Shown one piece after another: positions 44,300-53,155 of a DNA stretch of 64,000 nt. Made by a program: the position numbers and the translations under genes. Every line of letters begins with the position of its first letter. Positions within the stretch are counted from its first letter, which is position 1. This DNA is from a bacterium (GTDB taxonomy: Bacteria > Desulfobacterota > Binatia > DP-6). Under the pieces are notes generated by a model that was given only the letters and a program-made list of their open reading frames with translations, searched no databases and had not been told where the DNA came from. The stretch spans positions 309,257 to 373,256 of the forward strand of contig JAHCID010000003.1 of NCBI GenBank assembly GCA_026129405.1. Reading direction: 5' to 3'.

Positions 44300-47200
44300 A
44301 TGCGTGTGGGGACGAAGATTACATCGACACTTTCGGTACTTACGGCCATCGTTGGGATGGGCGTGCTGCCCGGGACGGCACACGCGCTTCACCGCGAGAC
44401 ACCCGGGGCGGTGCAGATCACCAACGGTGTGTCCCACGTCCACTCGACCGGTCGATCGTGGGGCAACTACCTCACGTTCGTCTCGAGCCAGGACCTCGCG
44501 GGCACCGGCAACACGACGAAGCAGGTCTTCGTCTTCAACCTCGCCGCCTACGACTGCGCGAAGGGGACGACGGTGCCGACCACGCCGTGCCCGCCGGCGA
44601 CGACGCCCCATATCTGGCAGCTGACCACGGGCAACGGCCAGCCGGACAACCCGAGCGCCGGCACCCCGTCCAACGGCGCCACCATCGGCGACCTGTGGGT
44701 GGCCTTCGACGCGCTCGGCTCCTTCTCCGTGCCGGGCGCGCTGAGCCCGCTCAGCGGAGCGGCCGGCAACCGCCGGCAGATCTACCTCGCCAACCTGAAG
44801 ACGGGCGAGTACCGCCGCGTCACGACGGCGGCGGACGGCGACAGCATCCGCCCGTCGGTGAACGTGCTCGCCGGCGTCGTGGTGTTCGAGTCGACTGCCA
44901 CCGCGCTGAGCGGCATGCAGAACCCGAGCGGCACGTCGCAGGTGTACGCCTATCAGAAGGGCAACGGCGCGATCACGCGCATCTCCCAGTGTGCGACCGG
45001 CCCGTGCAACGCGAGCGGCAACAGCCGGTTCCCGAACACGAACCGGGACGGTACGAGGATCGTCTTCGAGTCGACGTCCGACCTCATGGGCAACGGGCAC
45101 GACACCGGGGTCTGGCAGATATACTTCGCGGACTTCGCCAAGAACGGGAACCCCCCGAGCAGCACGCTGTACCGGCTGACCAACGGCAACGCCTCGAGCC
45201 ACAACCCGCACATCGCCGAGAACGGCCCCGTGGTCGCCTTCGACACCACCGCGACGAACCTCCCCGGCGTCGCCGGTGGCGCTGGCCGCCGGGTCGTGCT
45301 CGCCAACGTCTCGACGCCGGCGGCGCCCACCTTGCTGGGCATCACGACCCCCGAGGTCTACGGCGACTGCAGCTACCCGGCACTCAACCCCGGCGCGACC
45401 GCCACCGGCGCCACCCAGTTCCAGGCACGCGTACCCATGATCTGCACCGGCGACCCGCTGCAGAACGGTACGACCGGGAACCGGGCGTTCGTCTACGACA
45501 CCACCGGCACGCTGAACCAGATCACCGGCGCCGGCGACGTGCAGGGCCCGCTGGCGGCGAACCTCGGCCTCTGGTTCATGACCGTCGCCACCAGCAGCGA
45601 TCTCACCGGCGGCGGCGTCTGCGGCTATCAAATCTACTCGATCAACTACAACGTCGAGCAGAACCCGAACACCGGCTGGCTCCCTGCGACGCAGATCGGC
45701 CAGCTGCCGCCCGACTCGCTCGGCCAGCGTACCAGCAGCGTGGTCGGCCTGCGCAACTTCGAGGTGCTCCCGGAGTCGAGCTCGACGCGCCTCACGAACG
45801 CGGCCGGCACGACCAACGCCGCCGTACCGGCGGGCGTGACCATCGGCCTCGACATCGGTGCCCCGAGCGGCTTCAACGGCCAGGCCCCCATCAAGGTGCC
45901 GAAGGCCCGTGTCGTCCTGCCGCCGGTTCCGGTCCCGAACCTCGGCGCCATCTGTATGAAGGCGGTCGGGGACGGTACCGGCATCATCGACTGCGACGGC
46001 GGCCCGTCGCAGGCCAACGTGCTCCTCTATCGCGATCACAACATCGACGACACCGACCCCAGCTGCTTCGGCGGCTGTCGCGAGGACGACGCCACCTGCC
46101 AGGGCTCCCTGATCGGGCCGCACCGCGGCGACATCGGCCTCGGCGTCTGCAACGGTCCGCTGGTCGAAGACTTCACCGGCAGCTACGCCGCCGGCGGCGC
46201 GCGCGTCTCGATCCCCGTCGCCTACGGCCTCTCGACCGGTGCCGGCCTCGACGGCGTCTTCTGCACGGCCGACGACATCTATTCGAGCGTGCAGGGCGTC
46301 ACGGCCACGCTGCGGCTGACGACCGGCAACGCCGGCGCGACCATCGACGACCGCGACAACGTCCTCATGCAGTCGATCTCGGCCGCCGCCGTGGGGACAC
46401 CGTTCGAATGCAACCGCGTGCGGGCGGGCGACCTCGCCGGCGCCAAGCTGGTCGGCTTCCTGCCCATCCTCGACGCGCCGGTCGCGCGCGACGTCGTCCT
46501 CGGCTTCTCGCTGGTTGCGGCGCCGAGCGCGAACAACTCCTGCGGCGCGAGCTGCGGGTCGGACTTCGACTGCGACGACGGCGACCAGTGCAACGGGGCC
46601 GAGACCTGCAACCTCACCACCCGCCGCTGCGTCGCCGGCACGCCGCTCGTCTGCGACGACGGCAACGTCTGCAACGGCACCGAGGTGTGCGATCCGCAGC
46701 AGGGCTGCGTCGCCGGCACGCCCTGCAACGACGGCAATCCGTGCAACGGCGAGGAGACCTGCTCGCCCACGACCGGATGTCAGCCCGGCACGCCGATCGT
46801 CTGTACCGACGGCAACGCCTGCAACGGCCTCGAGACCTGCAACCCCGCGAACGGCCAGTGCGTCGCCGGCACCGCGCCGGTCTGCGACGACGGCAACCCC
46901 TGCACCAACGACGGGTGCAACCCGGCGACCGGGTGCACCTACATGAACAACACCAACCCGTGTAACGACGGCAGCGCCTGCACGGAGAACGACGTGTGCG
47001 CCGGCGGCCAGTGCAAGGGCACGCTCACGTCCGCCGCCCAGATCTGCAACGCCGGCAACGGCACGGTCTGCGACGGCATCGAGCAGTGCAGCCCGGCGAC
47101 CGGCGCCTGCGAGGCCACGCCCCTCGATTGCGACGACGGCAACCCCTGCACGGACGACATGTGCGACCCGGTGCTCGGCTGCCAGCACGTGAACAACACC

Positions 47201-48403
47201 GCGAGCTGCAACGACGGCAACCTCTGTACGCTGAGCGACGTGTGCAGCAACGGCGTCTGCGGCGGCGTGCCGCTGCCCTGCGGCGACGGCAACGCGTGCA
47301 ACGGCATCGAGACCTGCAACCCGACGACGGGCCAGTGCCAGGCCGGCACGCCGCCGAACTGCGACGACGGCGACGTGTGCACCAACGACGCCTGCTCGGT
47401 GGCGGTCGGCTGCGTCTACACCTACAACACGAACCCCTGCGACGACGGCAACGCCTGCACCGGCACGCCCTCGATGCGCGACCAGTGCAGCAACGGAGCT
47501 TGCATCCCGGGCGCCGTCATCAACTGCAACGACGGCAACGTCTGCAACGGCACCGAGATCTGCGACCCCGAGATCGGCTGCCAGGCGGGTACGCCGCTCG
47601 CGTGCAACGACGGCAATCCCTGCAACGGCGTCGAGACCTGCAGCCCCGCGGCGAACGGCTGCGTCGCCGGCAACCCGCTCGTCTGCGACGACGGCAATGC
47701 CTGCAACGGCCTCGAGACCTGCGACCCCTCGAGCGGCTGCTCGCCGGGCACGGCGCCGAGCTGCGACGACGGCAACCCCTGCACCGCCGACAGCTGCGAT
47801 CCCACCGCGGAGGGCGGCTGCAAACACGTCCCCCTCGACGACGTCCCCTGCGACGACGGCAGCGCCTGCACCCTGGGCGACGTCTGCACCGCCGGCGTCT
47901 GCGGCGGCACGCCGCAGGAGTGCGGCGACGACAACCTCTGCAATGGAACCGAGACCTGCAATGGACAAACCGGAGTTTGTGAGGCCGGCACCCCCGTCGT
48001 CTGCGACGACGGCGACGAGTGCACCATCGACAACCCCTGCGATCCGCTCCTCGGGTGCAGCTTCACGCGCGTCCCGAACTTCGTGGTCTGCCGTCTGGAC
48101 CAGATCAGTAGCCTGGTCCGGGCCGCCCAGCCCTTCGACGTCGGCGGGCGCAAGCGCCAGAAGGTCCTCCTGAAGCGTCTCGCCCAGGCCCGCCGCAGGG
48201 CGCAGCTCGGCCTGATCGGGACCGGCAACAAGGCGGTCCAGAACCTCCGCCGCTCGGATCGCCGCCTGCAGTCCTTCATGGGGCTGCTCCAGATCGGCCT
48301 GCTGAAGGGCCGCGTCCAGGCCGAGATGGGCGAGCGGCTGCTCGGGCTGGCGTCCGATACCGAGGGCGAGATCACGACCCTCGTGCGCAACACTCCGCGC
48401 TGA
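44300..48403 (+). CDS. Giant exported protein: PD40-type beta-propeller, Cys-rich repeats, basic tail
   Basis: A 1,367-residue protein with signal peptide ending GTAHA (~residue 29). Residues ~30-450 are TolB/PD40-like propeller blades, each with a VFEST or AFDT strand and QIYLANLKTGE-type strand. A conserved middle part follows (DCDGG, CTADD, LRLTTGNAGATIDD, RAGDLAGAKLVG). From about residue 745 there are 19 cysteine units alternating CDDGNxCNGxETC and CDDGNPCTxDxC. The tail starts VVCRLDQISSLV and is strongly basic (GGRKRQKVLLKRLAQARRR). ATG 44300 has GGAGG 4 bases upstream, preferred over ATG 44288. The gene at 48.7 kb is a full-length paralog. It is likely a surface or matrix protein; the ligand is unknown. 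Confidence 0.87.
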   Translation: MRVGTKITSTLSVLTAIVGMGVLPGTAHALHRETPGAVQITNGVSHVHSTGRSWGNYLTFVSSQDLAGTGNTTKQVFVFNLAAYDCAKGTTVPTTPCPPATTPHIWQLTTGNGQPDNPSAGTPSNGATIGDLWVAFDALGSFSVPGALSPLSGAAGNRRQIYLANLKTGEYRRVTTAADGDSIRPSVNVLAGVVVFESTATALSGMQNPSGTSQVYAYQKGNGAITRISQCATGPCNASGNSRFPNTNRDGTRIVFESTSDLMGNGHDTGVWQIYFADFAKNGNPPSSTLYRLTNGNASSHNPHIAENGPVVAFDTTATNLPGVAGGAGRRVVLANVSTPAAPTLLGITTPEVYGDCSYPALNPGATATGATQFQARVPMICTGDPLQNGTTGNRAFVYDTTGTLNQITGAGDVQGPLAANLGLWFMTVATSSDLTGGGVCGYQIYSINYNVEQNPNTGWLPATQIGQLPPDSLGQRTSSVVGLRNFEVLPESSSTRLTNAAGTTNAAVPAGVTIGLDIGAPSGFNGQAPIKVPKARVVLPPVPVPNLGAICMKAVGDGTGIIDCDGGPSQANVLLYRDHNIDDTDPSCFGGCREDDATCQGSLIGPHRGDIGLGVCNGPLVEDFTGSYAAGGARVSIPVAYGLSTGAGLDGVFCTADDIYSSVQGVTATLRLTTGNAGATIDDRDNVLMQSISAAAVGTPFECNRVRAGDLAGAKLVGFLPILDAPVARDVVLGFSLVAAPSANNSCGASCGSDFDCDDGDQCNGAETCNLTTRRCVAGTPLVCDDGNVCNGTEVCDPQQGCVAGTPCNDGNPCNGEETCSPTTGCQPGTPIVCTDGNACNGLETCNPANGQCVAGTAPVCDDGNPCTNDGCNPATGCTYMNNTNPCNDGSACTENDVCAGGQCKGTLTSAAQICNAGNGTVCDGIEQCSPATGACEATPLDCDDGNPCTDDMCDPVLGCQHVNNTASCNDGNLCTLSDVCSNGVCGGVPLPCGDGNACNGIETCNPTTGQCQAGTPPNCDDGDVCTNDACSVAVGCVYTYNTNPCDDGNACTGTPSMRDQCSNGACIPGAVINCNDGNVCNGTEICDPEIGCQAGTPLACNDGNPCNGVETCSPAANGCVAGNPLVCDDGNACNGLETCDPSSGCSPGTAPSCDDGNPCTADSCDPTAEGGCKHVPLDDVPCDDGSACTLGDVCTAGVCGGTPQECGDDNLCNGTETCNGQTGVCEAGTPVVCDDGDECTIDNPCDPLLGCSFTRVPNFVVCRLDQISSLVRAAQPFDVGGRKRQKVLLKRLAQARRRAQLGLIGTGNKAVQNLRRSDRRLQSFMGLLQIGLLKGRVQAEMGERLLGLASDTEGEITTLVRNTPR

Positions 48404-48435
48404 GCGATACCCCACACGCCATCGCACAGCGCAAG

Positions 48436-48471
48436 CGGGCCGCCCGGGACCTCGTCGTTCCGGGCGGCCCG
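48436..48471 (+). terminator. Terminator hairpin after the 44.3-48.4 kb gene
   Basis: CGGGCCGCCCGG (48436-48447) pairs perfectly with CCGGGCGGCCCG (48460-48471) around a 12-base loop, 33 bases after the stop. The following bases TGTCGTTTC are only weakly T-rich. Confidence 0.75.
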
Positions 48472-48508
48472 TGTCGTTTCGGGCACGGATGAGGGCGGAA
48501 CATCGAGC

Positions 48509-48541
48509 TCGTGCAGCCGTGCACCGTTCACGCATGCACGA
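48509..48541. promoter_or_regulatory. Inverted repeat TCGTGCA-N19-TGCACGA, candidate activator site
   Basis: TCGTGCA (48509-48515) and TGCACGA (48535-48541) face each other. The site lies about 110-140 bases before the sigma-54-like element of the next gene, the usual distance for enhancer-binding regulators. Direct copies of GTGCA also occur inside. Confidence 0.4.
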
Positions 48542-48650
48542 TACGGCCCCGCCCTTTGGTCGGACATGTAACGCCCTATGGTCTGAGCTGGAAGCCGTTG
48601 ATTTTACTGTGATCCAATCGTTCTGAACGCATGGCGTCACGCCAGGGGAG

Positions 48651-48666
48651 TGGCATGTTTTCTGCT
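48651..48666 (+). promoter_or_regulatory. Sigma-54-like element of the 48.7-53.1 kb gene
   Basis: TGGCATGTTTTCTGCT, GG-N10-GC. The -12 C (48665) is 16 bases before the ATG, the same spacing as in the paralog at 44.3 kb. Confidence 0.65.
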
Positions 48667-48680
48667 GCCTCACGCGCCCA

Positions 48681-51600
48681 ATGCGGACAAAGCGGAAGAT
48701 CTCTTCGTCCGGCCTCCTGCTGATCCTGCTTGGATTCGCGGCCGCCCTCACTCCGATCACGGCATTCGCGCTCCATGAGGAGTCGCCTCCGGTCACCCGC
48801 CTGAGCAGCGCCGACGATCACTTCCATCCGCCCGGCCGCTCGTGGGGCAACTGGTTCGCGTTCTCCTCGACGCAGGACCTGCTGAACATCGGCCCGGCCC
48901 GCGCGCCCGGCCGGCAGATATACCTGTTCAGCATGGGCTTCTTCGACTGCTACCAGGGCACGACCAAGTCCTGCTCCGACCCGAACGCCCCGGACGACTG
49001 TCAGCAGACGCCATGTCCGCCCGCCGGCACCCCGTACCTGTACCAGGTGACGAACTTCCCCGGCGACTTCGACAATCCGTCGGTGAGCGTGGCCCCCGCC
49101 TCCACCGATCCGCAGCGGCGCTACTACGACCACTGGATCGCCTTCGACGGCCCGGGCAACTACCTCGTAGCCCCGGGGACCTCTCCGCATCCGTCGCACA
49201 GCCGGCGCCAGGTCTTCATGTGGAATCAGCACACGCGGGAGTACCGTCAGGTCACGACCGGGACCGACGGCGACAGCGTCAAGCCGTCGCTCAGCCGCGG
49301 CGGCCAGATGATGGTGTTCGAATCGACCGCGTCGCTCGGCGGCTTCCCCAATCCCGCCGGCGTGAAGCAGGTCTATCTCTACCAGCGCAGCCAGTCGGGT
49401 CTCGGCGGCATCGGCTCGCTGAAGCGGCTCAGCGTCGGCCCGGCGCCCGCCAACGTCATCGGCCTCGGCGCGAGCACGGCGCCGATCCTCAACGAGAACG
49501 GCACCGGCGCCGCCTTCCAGTCGACGGCCGACCTCATGGGCTCCGGCAACGACACCGGCGTCTCGCAGATCTTCTACGTCGACATCGACAAGCGGAACTT
49601 CGTCACCAAGCTGACCCAGGTGACGAGCGGCAACGGGCCGAGCCGATCGCCCCATCTCGGCTTCACCCGCACGCCGAATCCGCTCCCCGGCGCCGACAAC
49701 CGGCGCAAGATCCTCCTCTTCGAATCGTCGGCCACCAATCTTCCGGGGCAGGTCGCGGGGACGACGGGCAACAACATCTACGAGGTCCAGATCGCCGGCC
49801 TGCCCGACGACAACGGTGATCCGGCGAGCACGGTCACGGCGATCACGACGCAGCTGCTCGGCGACTGCCACTACCCGAGCGTCGATCCGTCGGGGAATCG
49901 TCTCGGCTTCGTCTGCAAGGGCGACCCGTTCCAGAACGGCACCACCGGAAACCGCGCCTTCGCCCTCACGCGCAACAACGGCCAGCTCTTCCAGCTGACC
50001 GGCGCGGGCGACATCCACGGTCCCATCGGCCAGAACATCGGCCAGTGGTTCATGACCGTCTCGACGACGAGCGATCTCACCCAGGGCGGCAGCTGCGGCT
50101 ACCAGCTCTACGTTCTCGACTTCACGCGCAGCCGCTGGGCGGCGGCGACGAGCCTCAACCAGGCGCCGCCCGACGTCGTCGGCCAGAACCCGACCTCGGT
50201 CATCGGCCTGAAGAACTTCGAGTTCGCCCCCGGCACCGGGGTGGGCGGTACGCAGATCGCGATCACGACGCGCGACGGGACGTTCACCGGCAACCTCGCC
50301 TCGATCCCGAACACCGCCGAGGAAGGCCGGCTCGGTCTCAACATCGGAGCCCCCGACGAGTTCTTCCGTGAGGCGTCGGTGAGCGTGGCGATGAACCGCG
50401 TCAAGCTGCCGGCGGTGCCGATCCCCGGCTACGGCGCGGTCTGCCTCGAGGCCACGTCGGCGCCCATGGGTCTGCTCGACTGCGACGGCGGCGCGCTGAA
50501 CGGCGATCTGCTCTCGCGCCAGGACCACCTCACCGACGACGTCGACTTCTTCTGCGAGAACGGCTGTCGTGAGAACGACGTCTCCTGCCAGCCGCTCGGT
50601 CTGTCGGGGCCGTACCTGGCGCAGTGTCCGACCTGTAATACGACCACGCGCACCTGCGACGGCGGACCGAACCACGGCATCGGCTGCAGCTCCGACGCCA
50701 CCTGTCAGCTCGGCGTGCCCTGCGCCCAGTGCCCCGTCTGCGACACCGTCACCCAGGTCTGCACGGGCGGTCCGGCGGTCGGCTTCCCCTGCAGCTCCGA
50801 CGCCACCTGCCGCGTCGGGCTGACGTGCAACGTGGTCCCGGCCTGCAACGGCCCCCTCACGGTGCAGTCGCAGGGGCTCTATCAGCCCGGCGGCATGCGC
50901 CTCATCGCGCCGGCGAAGCTGTCGATGAGCCTCGCTCCGGGCAAGGACGACAAGTGGTGCACCGCCGACGATCTCAAGTCGTCGGTGCAGGACGTGCCGA
51001 CCGAGATCCGCCTGACCACGGGCACCGCCACCGCGGAGATCCAGGACGCCGATGCCCAGCCCGGGCTGACGATCCCGGTCAGCGTGACCGGTGCGCCGTT
51101 CGACTGCACCCGCCTGCGCGCCGGTGACCTCGCCGGGGCACGCCTGGTCGGCACCGTCTCGCTGCTGAACCTGCGCACGAACCCCGGCATCCGCGATGCG
51201 ATCCTGAGCCTGCGCCTCGAGCCGAAGACCAACACCGCCAGCTCGTGCGCTGCCTTCTGCCAGACCTCCGCCGACTGCGACGACGGCAACCTGTGCAACG
51301 GCACCGAGAGCTGCGTCGCCAACCGGTGCCAGTCGGGCCAGCCGCTCATCTGCAACGACGACAACGTCTGCAACGGCGCCGAGACCTGCCATCCGGTGCT
51401 CGGCTGCCAGACGGGCACGCCGCTCAGCTGCGACGACGGCAACGCCTGCAACGGCACCGAGACGTGCCACCCCGTCAACGGCTGCCAGACGGGCACGCCG
51501 GTCACCTGCACCGACCCCGACGGCGATCCGTGCACGGGCGAGCCGGTCTGCAACCCGGCGAACGGCGCCTGCGTGATGCAGCCGCCGCCCACCTGCAACG

Positions 51601-53078
51601 ACGCCAACGTCTGCACCGACGACTCCTGCGTCCAGTTCGTCGGTTGCCAGCACGTGCCCAACTCGAATCCCTGCAACGACGGCAGCGCCTGCACCGAGAA
51701 CGACACCTGCTCGGGCGGTGTGTGCGCGGGCCAGCTCACGGCCGCCGCGGTCATCTGCAACGCCGGTGACGGCAACGTCTGCAACGGCGCCGAGGCCTGC
51801 AACCCGGCCAACGGCGCGTGCGCGCCGGGGACGCCGCTGGTGGTCGACGACGGCAACCCCTGCACCGACGACATGTGCGACCCGATCACCGGGGTCAGTC
51901 ACATGCCGAACACCGCCGGCTGCAACGACGGCAACGCCTGTACGTCCGGCGACGTCTGCTCGGGCGGGACGTGCGCCGGCACGCCGATCACCTGTGACGA
52001 CGGCAACGTCTGCAACGGCGTCGAGACCTGTGATCCGAGCAGCGGCTGCACCGATCCGCCCGACCTGGTCTGCGACGACGGCAACACCTGCACCTCGGAC
52101 AGCTGCCATCCGATCAACGGCTGTCAGAACGTGCCGGTGACCAACGGGACCGGGTGCACCGACAACAGCCTCTGCACGACCGGCGACAGCTGCCAGAACG
52201 GCGTCTGCACCGGCACTCCGATCGTCTGCGACGACGGCAACGTGTGCAACGGCACCGAGAGCTGCGATCCGGGCAGCGGTTGCCTCTTCGGGGTGCCGCT
52301 CGACTGCGACGACAACAACTTCTGCACCAACGACTCGTGCAACCCGGGCTCGGGCTGCGTCAACGCGCCGAACAGCAATCCGTGCAACGACGGCAGCCTC
52401 TGCACCACCGGCGACGTCTGCTCGGGCGGGACCTGCGCCGGCACGCCGGTGAGCTGCAGCGACAACAACGCCTGCAACGGCGAAGAGACCTGCAACCCCG
52501 GGACCGGCGCCTGCGAGCCGGGCCTGCCGCCGTCGTGTGACGACGCCAACGTCTGCAACGGCGCCGAGACCTGCAACCCGGCGACGGGCTGCGTGGCGGG
52601 CGCGCCGCTCAACTGCAACGACGGCAACGCCTGCAACGGCCTCGAGACCTGCGATCCGAGCGGCGGTTGCCTCCCGGGCACGCCGCCGAACTGCAACGAC
52701 GACGACGTCTGCACCGCCGACTCGTGCGACCCGGTCCTCGGCTGCGCGAACGTCCGCGATCCGAACTACGCCCTCTGCCGCATGAACGTCCTCGCGGACA
52801 CGCTGCTGGCGACGCCCGGAGAGAGCCTCGGCGGGGTGCGCAAGAAGCGCAAGCTGATCCGCATCGTCACCGGCAGCATCAAGCTGCTGCAGAAGTCGCT
52901 CGCAGCGAACCCGCGGCAGGCGGCCGTCAATCTGCGGCGCTCGCAGCGTAAGCTGCTGAAGTACACGAAGCAGCTCCAGAAGTACGTCGACAACCGCATC
53001 GTGTCCGGTGCCGTGGGTGACCCGCTCCTCGAGCTCGGTCGCGTCGCGGCGCTCGCCCTGCAGGAGCTCGGGCAGTGA
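48681..53078 (+). CDS. Giant exported protein, paralog of the 44.3 kb gene
   Basis: A 1,465-residue protein with a signal peptide ending PITAFA. It is colinear with the upstream neighbour: RSWGNWFAFSSTQDL, GDSVKPSLSRGG, STADLMGSGNDTGVSQI, TGAGDIHGP, GQWFMTVSTTSDLT, LLDCDGG, CTADD and RAGDLAGARLVG. It differs by two CSSDATC units (residues ~665-710) in the middle. About 19 Cys units follow. In one unit both the first and last Cys are Val (residues 1055 and 1072). The tail starts ALCRMNVLADTLL and is basic (GGVRKKRKLIRIV). There is no Shine-Dalgarno before ATG 48681, but the sigma-54-like element is close upstream. Tandem duplication produced the pair. Confidence 0.87.
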   Translation: MRTKRKISSSGLLLILLGFAAALTPITAFALHEESPPVTRLSSADDHFHPPGRSWGNWFAFSSTQDLLNIGPARAPGRQIYLFSMGFFDCYQGTTKSCSDPNAPDDCQQTPCPPAGTPYLYQVTNFPGDFDNPSVSVAPASTDPQRRYYDHWIAFDGPGNYLVAPGTSPHPSHSRRQVFMWNQHTREYRQVTTGTDGDSVKPSLSRGGQMMVFESTASLGGFPNPAGVKQVYLYQRSQSGLGGIGSLKRLSVGPAPANVIGLGASTAPILNENGTGAAFQSTADLMGSGNDTGVSQIFYVDIDKRNFVTKLTQVTSGNGPSRSPHLGFTRTPNPLPGADNRRKILLFESSATNLPGQVAGTTGNNIYEVQIAGLPDDNGDPASTVTAITTQLLGDCHYPSVDPSGNRLGFVCKGDPFQNGTTGNRAFALTRNNGQLFQLTGAGDIHGPIGQNIGQWFMTVSTTSDLTQGGSCGYQLYVLDFTRSRWAAATSLNQAPPDVVGQNPTSVIGLKNFEFAPGTGVGGTQIAITTRDGTFTGNLASIPNTAEEGRLGLNIGAPDEFFREASVSVAMNRVKLPAVPIPGYGAVCLEATSAPMGLLDCDGGALNGDLLSRQDHLTDDVDFFCENGCRENDVSCQPLGLSGPYLAQCPTCNTTTRTCDGGPNHGIGCSSDATCQLGVPCAQCPVCDTVTQVCTGGPAVGFPCSSDATCRVGLTCNVVPACNGPLTVQSQGLYQPGGMRLIAPAKLSMSLAPGKDDKWCTADDLKSSVQDVPTEIRLTTGTATAEIQDADAQPGLTIPVSVTGAPFDCTRLRAGDLAGARLVGTVSLLNLRTNPGIRDAILSLRLEPKTNTASSCAAFCQTSADCDDGNLCNGTESCVANRCQSGQPLICNDDNVCNGAETCHPVLGCQTGTPLSCDDGNACNGTETCHPVNGCQTGTPVTCTDPDGDPCTGEPVCNPANGACVMQPPPTCNDANVCTDDSCVQFVGCQHVPNSNPCNDGSACTENDTCSGGVCAGQLTAAAVICNAGDGNVCNGAEACNPANGACAPGTPLVVDDGNPCTDDMCDPITGVSHMPNTAGCNDGNACTSGDVCSGGTCAGTPITCDDGNVCNGVETCDPSSGCTDPPDLVCDDGNTCTSDSCHPINGCQNVPVTNGTGCTDNSLCTTGDSCQNGVCTGTPIVCDDGNVCNGTESCDPGSGCLFGVPLDCDDNNFCTNDSCNPGSGCVNAPNSNPCNDGSLCTTGDVCSGGTCAGTPVSCSDNNACNGEETCNPGTGACEPGLPPSCDDANVCNGAETCNPATGCVAGAPLNCNDGNACNGLETCDPSGGCLPGTPPNCNDDDVCTADSCDPVLGCANVRDPNYALCRMNVLADTLLATPGESLGGVRKKRKLIRIVTGSIKLLQKSLAANPRQAAVNLRRSQRKLLKYTKQLQKYVDNRIVSGAVGDPLLELGRVAALALQELGQ

Positions 53079-53155
53079 GGGCGCGCGGAACCGAGGGCTT
53101 CCCCATGTCGCTCACCGCCTCGCACCGCCCCGCGGCACACGCAGGAGGACACCAC

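Noticed and set aside
44300-53078. Short-period DNA repeats (TGCGACGACGGCAAC-like) as a possible CRISPR or satellite array
   Set aside because: The period follows protein repeats in frame, copies vary at third positions, and there are no unique spacers.
53105-53155. Upstream ATG for the beta-helix gene
   Set aside because: ATG 53156 has AGGAGG at good distance and starts a proper signal peptide; the upstream extension spoils it.
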